A DNA stretch of 64,000 bases from contig JAJPIO010000016.1 of assembly GCA_021324735.1 (NCBI GenBank), positions 1 through 64,000 of the forward strand. The letters are read 5' to 3'. The translations under genes and the position numbers were made by a program. Source of the stretch: Bacteroidota bacterium. GTDB lineage: Bacteria > Bacteroidota > Ignavibacteria > Palsa-1295. Under the pieces are notes generated by a model that had not been told where the DNA came from, made no database searches, and saw nothing but the letters and a program-made list of their open reading frames with translations. This document shows positions 7,881-15,412 of the stretch, piece by piece (position 1 is the first letter of the stretch; the number at the start of each line of letters is the position of its first letter).

Positions 7881-8888
7881 GTGGAAGTAGTCGAGAGAAA
7901 AATTAAGCTTTCACCGGGCGACCCGATGAGCATTTTGGGACCGGGAGATCAATATTTACAACTTATCGAACAGAAATTCGATGCCAGCATCGTAGCGCGT
8001 GGCGATACCGTCATCGTGCACGGCGCACCGGATGAGGTTACTCAAGTTGAGCGAGTCTTTAAAGAGTTGAGTTTTATCCTTGCAAAGGCTGGTAAGCTTA
8101 CACTGCACGACGTAACGACGGTGCTGGACCTAATCGAGACCAGTGCGTCCGATAATATTTCGAGAGAAGACCTCGAGTCGGTCATTGTGTTCGCACATCA
8201 TGATGCTATTCGTGCCAAGACTCCGACACAGCGAGAATATTATCAGGCGGTACGCAAGAATGATATCGTTTTTGCGATCGGCCCCGCAGGTACCGGCAAA
8301 ACCTATCTTGCAGTTGCAATGGCGGTCTCTGCGCTTAAGAATAGGGAAGTAACCCGTATTGTGCTCGCGCGTCCGGCAGTGGAAGCCGGTGAAAGCCTGG
8401 GATTCCTTCCCGGGGATCTTGCGCAAAAAGTCGATCCATATCTCCGACCGTTGTACGATGCATTGCAGGAAATGCTTACGGCCGAAAAAGTAAGGACGTT
8501 CGTTGAGCGTGGTACGATCGAAGTGGTGCCATTAGCGTATATGCGCGGTCGCACGCTTAATAATGCGTTCGTCATACTCGATGAGGCACAGAATGCGACC
8601 CCGATGCAAATGAAGATGTTTCTGACTCGGTTGGGCAGCGGCTCAAAGGCTATTATTACGGGCGATCAAACGCAGATCGACCTTCCTTCCCGCCAGCAAT
8701 CCGGTCTGATCCAAATCCAAAAGGTCTTGCATGAGGTGCCGGGGATCGAATTCGTTTATTTCAACAAAACGGATGTTGTGCGTCACAAGCTCGTGAAAGA
8801 CATCATCGACGCTTACGAAAAATTTCACCAGTTGCCCGGGCATGGCGGTGAAGAGGAGAAGGCAACGGAGAAACAAACTCATAGCTAA
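7881..8888 (+). CDS. PhoH-family ATPase
   Basis: 335-residue cytoplasmic P-loop ATPase of the PhoH/YbeZ family, implicated in RNA metabolism and ribosome-associated functions. An N-terminal KH-like segment (about 1-110) precedes the ATPase core: TPTQREYYQAVRKNDIVF, Walker A GPAGTGKT (134-141), Walker B VILDEAQNAT and sensor TGDQTQIDLP. Length is normal. The start is GTG at 7881; no in-frame ATG fits the family better. It stands 41 bases before cdaA on the same strand. The classical partner ybeY is not in view. The gene symbol is left blank because the phoH/ybeZ subclass cannot be settled by eye. Confidence 0.93.
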   Translation: MEVVERKIKLSPGDPMSILGPGDQYLQLIEQKFDASIVARGDTVIVHGAPDEVTQVERVFKELSFILAKAGKLTLHDVTTVLDLIETSASDNISREDLESVIVFAHHDAIRAKTPTQREYYQAVRKNDIVFAIGPAGTGKTYLAVAMAVSALKNREVTRIVLARPAVEAGESLGFLPGDLAQKVDPYLRPLYDALQEMLTAEKVRTFVERGTIEVVPLAYMRGRTLNNAFVILDEAQNATPMQMKMFLTRLGSGSKAIITGDQTQIDLPSRQQSGLIQIQKVLHEVPGIEFVYFNKTDVVRHKLVKDIIDAYEKFHQLPGHGGEEEKATEKQTHS

Positions 8889-8929
8889 TAGGACTCAAAG
8901 CAAATAAAGCTTTAAGCTAATAAGAGAGC

Positions 8930-9775
8930 ATGGAAATCTACCATTTCGGATTTCTGACCGTGACCTGGATGGACATCGTAGATGTCCTGCTCGTCACGTT
9001 TCTCTTTTACCGCCTCTACGTCGCGATGCGTGGGACCATTGCAGCGCAGATATTCCTGGGCCTTCTTCTAGTTATTGCAGGCTCTTTAGTAGCACGAGCA
9101 GCCGATATGAAGGCTCTCTCGTGGCTCCTGAAGACGCTTACCGATATTTGGGTCATTGCTCTTATCGTGTTATTCCAGCCGGAGCTGCGCAGGCTCCTGC
9201 TCTTTCTCGGCCGTAATCCGGTCGTTAAGTTCTTTATACGCTTCGATGTTAAAGAATACGCCGATATTATCATCGGTGCATTAGAAGAGCTGAAGCAAAA
9301 AGGAGAAGGCGCGCTTATCGTTATTATTCGAACGACGGATATTAAGCTCTTCGTCGATACCGGTCTTCCCATTCGGGCCTTGGTCTCGAAAGAGTTACTG
9401 GTCTCGATCTTTAACAAGAGAAGTCCGTTGCATGATGGCGCCGTAGTAATTAAGGACCGATACATAGAGGCGGCGCGTTGCACGCTGCCGCTCACGGCGG
9501 TCGAACGGATAGGGCCGCGTATGTTAGGAACGCGACATCGGGCTGCGCTGGGTATATCGGAGCAGGCGGACGTGGTGGCACTGGTACTTAGCGAAGAAAC
9601 AGGACAATTGGCGCTCGCGCAATCGGGCCGCCTTATTATGAACCTGACCCCGGAAGAGATGAAGACGCAGCTTGCCAGTGCGATCACAGGTGTTGCCAGC
9701 ACCAAGCAAACCAGTGAGGCGCGCCGTGCTGCCCGTGATTATGCGTTCGAAGCACGAGAAGCATTTGATAGATAG
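8930..9775 (+). CDS. cdaA: Diadenylate cyclase (CdaA/DacA type)
   Basis: 281-residue membrane enzyme that makes the second messenger cyclic di-AMP from two ATP. Three hydrophobic segments in the first ~90 residues (around DIVDVLLVTFLFYRLYVAM, FLGLLLVIAGSLVA and IWVIALIVLF) are followed by a DAC domain. Both signatures are intact: SPLHDGAVVI (Asp169-Gly170-Ala171) and GTRHRAALG (Arg202-His203-Arg204). Downstream ISEQADVVALVLSEETG is also standard. The regulator gene cdaR and glmM, neighbours in Firmicutes, are absent; PhoH precedes it instead. The ATG at 8930 follows a short A/T-rich spacer and gives a normal N terminus. Confidence 0.95.
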   Translation: MEIYHFGFLTVTWMDIVDVLLVTFLFYRLYVAMRGTIAAQIFLGLLLVIAGSLVARAADMKALSWLLKTLTDIWVIALIVLFQPELRRLLLFLGRNPVVKFFIRFDVKEYADIIIGALEELKQKGEGALIVIIRTTDIKLFVDTGLPIRALVSKELLVSIFNKRSPLHDGAVVIKDRYIEAARCTLPLTAVERIGPRMLGTRHRAALGISEQADVVALVLSEETGQLALAQSGRLIMNLTPEEMKTQLASAITGVASTKQTSEARRAARDYAFEAREAFDR

Positions 9776-9817
9776 ATTTTCGGTCTTTTCTTATAATTTA
9801 AGTACAACGGTTTTACA

Positions 9818-10486
9818 TTGAGACTCGGACCTATAACAAGCGATCGTTTTTCGCAGGATCGCCTCCATCTCGTTCAGGAATTACGATCGCGCGGCATTCA
9901 CGATGAGCGTGTGCTTGAAGCGGTGGCCGGCATACCACGCGAGCGTTTCCTGGACGGTCAATATGCCGCCCACGCTTACGACGATTCTGCGCTGCCGATC
10001 GGGGAAGGGCAAACGATCTCCCAGCCGTATACCGTAGCCTATCAAACACAGGCACTCGATCTAAAACCAGGCGAGAAGGTCCTCGAGTTGGGTACGGGAT
10101 CAGGATATCAAACGGCCATTCTTGCAAAGATGGGAGTTCGAGTCTATACGATCGAGCGCCACGTTGCTCTTCTCGAGCAAGCGCGGAAACGGTTAGAATC
10201 GCTGGAATTTCATCGCATTATCTCTCGTGCAGGCGATGGTACTCGCGGCTGGCCGGAGTACGCTCCGTATGATGCGATCTTAGTAACGGCCGGTGCCCCC
10301 GATGTACCCGAATCACTCACCAAGCAATTGAGTACGGAAGGTGGCCGATTGGTCATTCCGATCGGTGATAAGAAAAAGCAAGTGATGTATCTTATCCGTC
10401 GCAATGGCGAGAAACTTTCGGGCGAAGCGCTGGCTGATTTCTCGTTCGTGCCGCTAATTGGCTCCGAAGGTTGGGCGCTCCGGTGA
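9818..10486 (+). CDS. pcm: Protein-L-isoaspartate O-methyltransferase
   Basis: 222-residue cytoplasmic repair enzyme that methylates isoaspartyl residues of damaged proteins using S-adenosylmethionine. Visible motifs are the N-terminal VLEAVAGIPRERFLDG, the substrate loop LPIGEGQTISQPYTVA, SAM motif I VLELGTGSGYQTAIL (about 88-102), and the post-motif III region PYDAILVTAGAPDVPESL. Length is typical. The start is TTG at 9818; no in-frame ATG precedes the conserved region, so the exact start is uncertain. It is followed after nine bases by miaA, suggesting one transcript. Confidence 0.95.
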   Translation: MRLGPITSDRFSQDRLHLVQELRSRGIHDERVLEAVAGIPRERFLDGQYAAHAYDDSALPIGEGQTISQPYTVAYQTQALDLKPGEKVLELGTGSGYQTAILAKMGVRVYTIERHVALLEQARKRLESLEFHRIISRAGDGTRGWPEYAPYDAILVTAGAPDVPESLTKQLSTEGGRLVIPIGDKKKQVMYLIRRNGEKLSGEALADFSFVPLIGSEGWALR

Positions 10487-10495
10487 GGTGATATT

Positions 10496-11365
10496 GTGCC
10501 GGCACAAGAGATACTGGTAATAACAGGTCCAACCGCCTCTGGCAAGACGGCTTACGCTCTTTTGCTGGCTAACGAAAATTCAAGTATCGAGATCGTCAAT
10601 GCCGATGCCTCCTTGGTCTATCGTGGCTTCGATATTGGCACCGCAAAGCCTAGCACCGCAGAGTTAGCCGATGTACGACATCACCTGATCGATATTCTCG
10701 AACCACACCAACCGTATAGCGCCGGTCAATACAGTTCGGATGCGCGTCAAACGATCCGCGAAATAGTCGAGCGAGGAGGTACACCTTTGGTCGTCGGCGG
10801 CACAGGACTCTATATCGACGCGCTGTTCGATGGGATTATGAGCGTCGATATTCCGCAAGAGGAATTGTCGGAAACAAAAGCACGAGTTCAGCTAGAGATT
10901 CGCGAATTCGGTTTCGACCAGATGCACGAGCGACTTCGCGATATTGATCCTGAATTGTACGTGCAGATCCGCCGTGAGCGAAATCCGATACGATTAGAGC
11001 GTGCCTGGACTCATTACTATGCCACAGGAGAGGCGCTCGGTGAAGCGCGTAAACGGCCGGCAGAGCGATTTGAATTTAAGCCACGATATGAAGTGCTCTC
11101 CATGTCGCGGCCGGACCTATGGAATCGAATCGAAGCCCGAACCGATCAGATGATCGCAAACGGCTGGTTAGAGGAAGCGCGCCGACTAAAAGAGCAGGGC
11201 ATTACTCGGTCTCTTCCAGCCATGCGACTCATTGGCTATCGAGAACTGTTCGATGTGTTGGACGGCATAACTTCCTTTGACGAAGCACGCGAGCGCATCA
11301 TCATTCGAACCCGTCAATATGCCAAGCGGCAGGTGACATGGATGAAAAAGTACCTCCCCGTATAA
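10496..11365 (+). CDS. miaA: tRNA dimethylallyltransferase
   Basis: 289-residue enzyme that transfers a dimethylallyl group to N6 of adenine 37 in tRNAs reading UNN codons, the first step toward ms2i6A. The P-loop ITGPTASGKTAYAL opens the protein, followed by NADASLVYRGFDIGTAKP, LVVGGTGLYIDALFDG, RDIDPELYVQI and PAMRLIGYREL, all family blocks. The length is slightly short but complete. The start is GTG at 10496, nine bases after pcm. The stop is two bases before the start chosen for the downstream methyltransferase. Confidence 0.97.
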   Translation: MPAQEILVITGPTASGKTAYALLLANENSSIEIVNADASLVYRGFDIGTAKPSTAELADVRHHLIDILEPHQPYSAGQYSSDARQTIREIVERGGTPLVVGGTGLYIDALFDGIMSVDIPQEELSETKARVQLEIREFGFDQMHERLRDIDPELYVQIRRERNPIRLERAWTHYYATGEALGEARKRPAERFEFKPRYEVLSMSRPDLWNRIEARTDQMIANGWLEEARRLKEQGITRSLPAMRLIGYRELFDVLDGITSFDEARERIIIRTRQYAKRQVTWMKKYLPV

Positions 11366-11367
11366 GC

Positions 11368-11985
11368 ATGGAAACGCGTCAGGAACACTGGAATAAGATC
11401 TATTCCACCAAGACACCGAATGAAGTAAGCTGGACCGAACAATTACCTGCAACATCGCTCGAACTCATACACTCCATAGAGCTTCCGAGATCGGCAAGCA
11501 TTATTGATTGTGGCGCAGGCGAAAGTCATCTCGCAGATCATTTACTGGATGAGGGCTATACCGATATTTCTTTGCTCGATGTAAGCGGGGAAGCCTTGGG
11601 AATAACAAAAAAGCGCTTGGGTGCCAGAGCAAAAACTGTCAGGTTTTATATAAGTGATGTCCTGGAGTTCAAACCCGAGCGGCAATTCGACGTATGGCAT
11701 GACCGGGCAACCTTCCATTTCCTGACAGATATAAAAGACCAACAGGCTTACGTCGAGCTTGTTCGAAGCGCCGTAAAAGATTACTTGTTAATCGGCACAT
11801 TCTCCGATCAGGGGCCGAAACGGTGTAGCGGTCTGGACGTTCAGCAATACAATGTCGATTCGCTTACAGCTACGTTCTCGCCCTATTTTGAATTACTAAC
11901 ATCCCGAATGCGGGACCACATAACACCATTCGGGACCGCGCAGAATTTTATTTTCTGCTTATTCAAGCGGCGACGAACTGTGTAA
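11368..11985 (+). CDS. Class I SAM-dependent methyltransferase
   Basis: 205-residue Rossmann-fold methyltransferase of unknown substrate. The N terminus METRQEHWNKIYSTK followed by TPNEVSWTE is characteristic of a small methyltransferase group. SAM motif I reads SIIDCGAGESHLADHLL, motif II DISLLDVSGEAL, and FDVWHDRATFHFLTD matches the motif after the binding site. The frame could open at 11338, but the ATG at 11368 matches family N termini and sits two bases after miaA. It is probably the last gene of a phoH-cdaA-pcm-miaA run. Specificity (small molecule or thiol) cannot be told from sequence. Confidence 0.88.
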   Translation: METRQEHWNKIYSTKTPNEVSWTEQLPATSLELIHSIELPRSASIIDCGAGESHLADHLLDEGYTDISLLDVSGEALGITKKRLGARAKTVRFYISDVLEFKPERQFDVWHDRATFHFLTDIKDQQAYVELVRSAVKDYLLIGTFSDQGPKRCSGLDVQQYNVDSLTATFSPYFELLTSRMRDHITPFGTAQNFIFCLFKRRRTV

Positions 11986-11988
11986 GTA

Positions 11989-12153
11989 TTACAATCTTGC
12001 CTTCGACCAGACCTGCTCGACCACTAAAAAGAGACCCCGGAGAAGACCAAGCCCCAATGGGAATCGAAGGGAATGACCGGCAAACGTAGATGCTACAACA
12101 AGGACGACAAGGACCGACACCCAAAATGGCCAACGCTTTATCATTGTCTTCAT
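11989..12153 (-). CDS. 54-residue membrane protein
   Basis: Short ORF read on the minus strand. It starts with ATG at 12153, preceded by GGAGAGG six bases upstream, and ends TAA at 11989. The product begins MKTMIKRWPFW, has a single strongly hydrophobic helix VSVLVVLVVASTFAG, a second partly hydrophobic stretch (FPLGLGLLRGLFLVV) and a basic end. It starts 28 bases after the stop of the metallophosphoesterase gene and is probably co-transcribed with it. No family is recognised. The clear ribosome binding site and clean membrane topology support a real small protein. Confidence 0.6.
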   Translation of the reverse strand: MKTMIKRWPFWVSVLVVLVVASTFAGHSLRFPLGLGLLRGLFLVVEQVWSKARL

Positions 12154-12180
12154 AATTACCTCTCCAATCGTTATTGCAAC

Positions 12181-13128
12181 TTACTCACCGACAATTGCTG
12201 GAGTATTATCTAATTGCAACGAGCGTATTTCTTTTTTCTCGAGCTTTACGGGCATAAACTCCAATCCACCCTTTGCACTGACTTCGATCATATTATAGTA
12301 ATAGCCTGCACTTCGGAACGCAGGAAACACAGCACCGGCCCCGTTCAAGAACGAAATTCCATGCCGCTCGTACTGGCCGGTGAAATGAACGTGGCCGTGG
12401 AGCGCCATAGTGACCCCAATCTGGCGGAAGAGCTTGAGAATTTGTCGCTTCCCGTGAAGTTTCAGCGTTCGTTGCTCGATCTTACCAGCCAGGCCGCTGG
12501 CAGATAAGCCGTCTGCTATATCGAGGTGCTCGATGTCTCGATTGCGAAACATGTGATGATGAAGGAGGGCGACTCGTGTGTTAGCGCTCTTCCATGCCTG
12601 GTGTTCCGCTAAATCTGCAGCCTGATCGCGAGCTTCTTTTAAGATCGTACCATTCGAGCCGACGGGGTTTTGAATGTACGAGTGAGTCGCGATCGAATTA
12701 AATCCGAGCAGGCACACTTTGCCGACGCGTTTCAGGAAGGGATATCCCTGAGGGGTCATCGTGATCGTATCGGCGAACAGTTCGGCAAAAGCATCCTGAA
12801 AGATCGCAAGCTTCTCGTCGTATCGTGTCGTGCGGCATCGCTCGGGAAAACTCAGGACTTCTTCCGCCAAATGTGGCCCGCCATAAATATCGTGGTTGCC
12901 GACGACAACAGTGAGCTTACTGCTCTTCATAATTCCGAGCGATTCAAATAGCCGGCGGATGGTGCGGAGGTCCCGGGCATCACCGTTACTGGTGAGATCG
13001 CCGGTGATGATAATGTGGTCGGCTTTCATTCGATCGAGTGCATCTTCGAGCGCCCGACGGAGACGAGGTAAGTGTTGCGGGTGGTACTTTAGGTTAACGT
13101 GTGGATCAGAAAAATGCGCTATTCGCAT
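12181..13128 (-). CDS. Calcineurin-like metallophosphoesterase
   Basis: 315-residue protein of the calcineurin-like phosphoesterase superfamily, with the full set of dinuclear metal ligands: D-x-H in HFSDPHVN near the N terminus, GDLTSNGD, VGNHDIYGG, HHH in LLHHHMF, and the terminal LHGHVHFTG. The layout resembles the cyclic-nucleotide or lipid-A-precursor phosphodiesterase branch, but the substrate cannot be assigned. No signal peptide is visible, so it is probably cytoplasmic. The ATG at 13128 gives the family N terminus MRIAHFSDPH. A small membrane protein gene follows on the same strand. Confidence 0.9.
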   Translation of the reverse strand: MRIAHFSDPHVNLKYHPQHLPRLRRALEDALDRMKADHIIITGDLTSNGDARDLRTIRRLFESLGIMKSSKLTVVVGNHDIYGGPHLAEEVLSFPERCRTTRYDEKLAIFQDAFAELFADTITMTPQGYPFLKRVGKVCLLGFNSIATHSYIQNPVGSNGTILKEARDQAADLAEHQAWKSANTRVALLHHHMFRNRDIEHLDIADGLSASGLAGKIEQRTLKLHGKRQILKLFRQIGVTMALHGHVHFTGQYERHGISFLNGAGAVFPAFRSAGYYYNMIEVSAKGGLEFMPVKLEKKEIRSLQLDNTPAIVGE

Positions 13129-13366
13129 ACAGTGTGGTTTGTGTGGAGGCTGACATCTTATATACTTTCATACTGAGGGGCCGCAATCATAAACGCCAAA
13201 GCTATGGTGTGAGTGGCATTCTGGCGATATGTGATCGTTATGATTGAATTATCAAATTATTAGGTGGTTGTGGCTCAAATTGCTGCAATAGAGCGTTCAG
13301 ACGATGAAGGGCCTCTCTGTTGTCGCTATATTCAGGCTCAGCATTACAACGGTTTAATCAATCTCC

Positions 13367-14749
13367 TTGAAGCCAAAAAAGAAACAAGCTCAGCATGCGC
13401 GTTCGAAGCGCAGCCGTTTCGCTCCATCGCCCCGGCGCTCGATCGAAGCTGTAAATACATCTCGTTATTTACTACCGGAAGAGATCGCGCCAACGGATGT
13501 GCGAATGCACACCTATCCGAATGGACTTCGAGTCGTTAGCGAGCAGGTGACCGGTGCTTCTTCGCTTGCACTTGGCCTGTGGGTTAAAGTCGGTTCTCGG
13601 GATGAGAACGACCGGACAAACGGCATCTCACATTTTATCGAGCACGTAGTGTTTAAGGGCACCGCCGGGCGTACCATGCGCGAGATCATGCGATCGATCG
13701 AATCGCGTGGCGGATACCTCAACGCATTCACGACGAAGGAGCACACCTGCTACTACACGTGGACCCGCAGTATCCACCTCGATGAGTCTGTTTCGGTCCT
13801 TTTCGATCTTGCGCTTCGACCGAAGTTCTCGGCGCGTGATATTGAAAACGAGAAGGGCGTCATCATCGAGGAGATCAACGGCCTCGAAGATGAACCGGAC
13901 GAGTTGGTGTTCGATCTGTTCGAACGCGAGATCTTTGGCAAGCACCCGCTGGCCCGTCCGATCATTGGTACTCAGGAGACCGTTAGCCGATTCGACAGTG
14001 CCAGGCTAACGGCGTTTCACCGCAAGCACTATCGCGCGCAGGATATTACCATTGTTGCCAGCGGCCCACACTCGCACGATGCGTTGTTCGCCGCCGTCGA
14101 GAAGGCGATGAAGCATATTCCACCGCATGTTCCTCGACGAAGCACTGAGCCTGTTAGCTTCCCGCGACTTACCGAAGGGGAGCGGCATTTCCCAAGAGCC
14201 GCCGGACAACAAGCGCATATTATACTCGGTCGAAGAGCGCCGGGCATTCATTCGTCGCGGCATCTCGCTATCACGGCGCTTATCACTCTTGCGGGCGTGG
14301 GAATGAGTAGCCGATTGAATCTCCGCTTACGCGAAGAGCTTGCTCTGGCCTATGACGCTATGGCCTTTTATACACCATTTGACGATGCCGGTACTGTAGG
14401 ATTATACGTTGCGACCGCGATCGACAATCGCGACCGAGCGATCCGCGAAATGCGGCGAATACTAAAGGGACTGATAACCCGTCCCATTTCCAATGCCGAG
14501 CTTGAACGCACCAAAGAGCAAATGATCGGCTCGCTTGTTCTGCCAATGGAATCCGTTACGAACCGCATGATGCGGGCTGCCCAGAATGCTTTGTATTTTG
14601 GCGGCTATCATTCCATTGAGAGGGATGTCGAAAAGATCGCGCGGCTATCGCTCGATGATGTTCGAGCAGAAGCGACTCGTCTCTTCTCTGAAGAGAGCTC
14701 ACTCATGCTCGTTAGCGTGGTGCCACAAGAGGGAGAGAAAGGAGAATAG
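13367..14749 (+). CDS. M16 family zinc peptidase
   Basis: 460-residue processing-peptidase-like protein (insulinase superfamily, PqqL/YmxG group). The inverted zinc motif HxxEH is present as H89-F-I-E92-H93 in ISHFIEHVVFKGT. The distal glutamate region reads ENEKGVIIEEINGLEDEPDE, and the R/Y region is GMSSRLNLRLREELALAYD. One active and one inactive M16 domain make a normal length. The first ~40 residues are basic and poorly conserved, and the TTG start at 13367 is weak. A start nearer MHTYPNGLRVVSEQV is possible. No signal peptide is evident, and the physiological substrate is unknown. Confidence 0.92.
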   Translation: MKPKKKQAQHARSKRSRFAPSPRRSIEAVNTSRYLLPEEIAPTDVRMHTYPNGLRVVSEQVTGASSLALGLWVKVGSRDENDRTNGISHFIEHVVFKGTAGRTMREIMRSIESRGGYLNAFTTKEHTCYYTWTRSIHLDESVSVLFDLALRPKFSARDIENEKGVIIEEINGLEDEPDELVFDLFEREIFGKHPLARPIIGTQETVSRFDSARLTAFHRKHYRAQDITIVASGPHSHDALFAAVEKAMKHIPPHVPRRSTEPVSFPRLTEGERHFPRAAGQQAHIILGRRAPGIHSSRHLAITALITLAGVGMSSRLNLRLREELALAYDAMAFYTPFDDAGTVGLYVATAIDNRDRAIREMRRILKGLITRPISNAELERTKEQMIGSLVLPMESVTNRMMRAAQNALYFGGYHSIERDVEKIARLSLDDVRAEATRLFSEESSLMLVSVVPQEGEKGE

Positions 14750-14906
14750 ACCACCAGTTTGCACATCTTAAATGCTTGTTGATTGGCAGGCATATGTTCT
14801 CCCATTGCCTATAGTAAAAAACTTTTACTTTCGCCGCTCTTCCAATCCGCTGTTGGAACATCTAAACTGTGAGTGGTGAGGCAAATACCGGCTATGAAAG
14901 TTCAGG

Positions 14907-14912
14907 TATAAT
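14907..14912 (+). promoter_or_regulatory. Candidate -10 box TATAAT
   Basis: A perfect TATAAT lies about 85 bases before the lipoprotein start at 14997. No convincing -35 is found at 16-18 bases, so this is a weak promoter call. The rest of the 247-base spacer shows only a small A/T hairpin near 14813. Confidence 0.35.
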
Positions 14913-14996
14913 TTTTGAGTTTAATAACAGCGTTCTTTGTGGTTCTCTTCTTTGAAGACAGGTTATGTCTCTGGAAGCTTCGTCAATTATACGATC

Positions 14997-15401
14997 ATGA
15001 AAAATGTAATCCGGTTCTTCGTCCTTCTCATCGCAAGTGGCATCGTTGCTTCGTGCGAACATAGTGTCATGATGCAGCAGCAGGGAGGCAAGACGCTACA
15101 GTTAAGCGCACGGACGATCGAGCTTTCACCAAGCGCCACAAGCGCTTCCGTAAGCGCAAATCTCTCGTGTGGATGTCCCTTCCGAATGGAATCGATGCGA
15201 TGCTGGGGCGATACGAATGCTATCCATTTCAATCTCGAGACGCTTGCAGCCGACCGCAACAACCAGCAGATCGTTGCTACCGCAATACCGGAACATATGG
15301 GCGAAGCGACCCACCTCTCCACATGTCTCTCATTCGTCGTGAATGATAGAATGATGAATATTATGTGCATGGATACGGTGACGGTCCATTACACAAAGTA
15401 G
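14997..15401 (+). CDS. Cysteine-containing lipoprotein, unknown function
   Basis: 134-residue predicted lipoprotein. The signal peptide MKNVIRFFVLLIASGIVASC gives a lipobox with Cys20 as the lipid-modified residue. The mature part looks all-beta (LQLSARTIELSPSATSASV) and has five further cysteines (SCGC, RCW, TC, MC), suggesting disulfides in the periplasm. The frame could open at 14937, but only the ATG at 14997 gives a normal signal peptide. It ends 11 bases from the convergent T9SS gene. No family is recognised. Confidence 0.72.
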   Translation: MKNVIRFFVLLIASGIVASCEHSVMMQQQGGKTLQLSARTIELSPSATSASVSANLSCGCPFRMESMRCWGDTNAIHFNLETLAADRNNQQIVATAIPEHMGEATHLSTCLSFVVNDRMMNIMCMDTVTVHYTK

Positions 15402-15412
15402 TCTCGTTCTGG

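Noticed and set aside
9016-9705. 229-codon minus-strand ORF opposite cdaA
   Set aside because: Shadow of a well-supported gene, with Ser/Arg-rich low-complexity translation.
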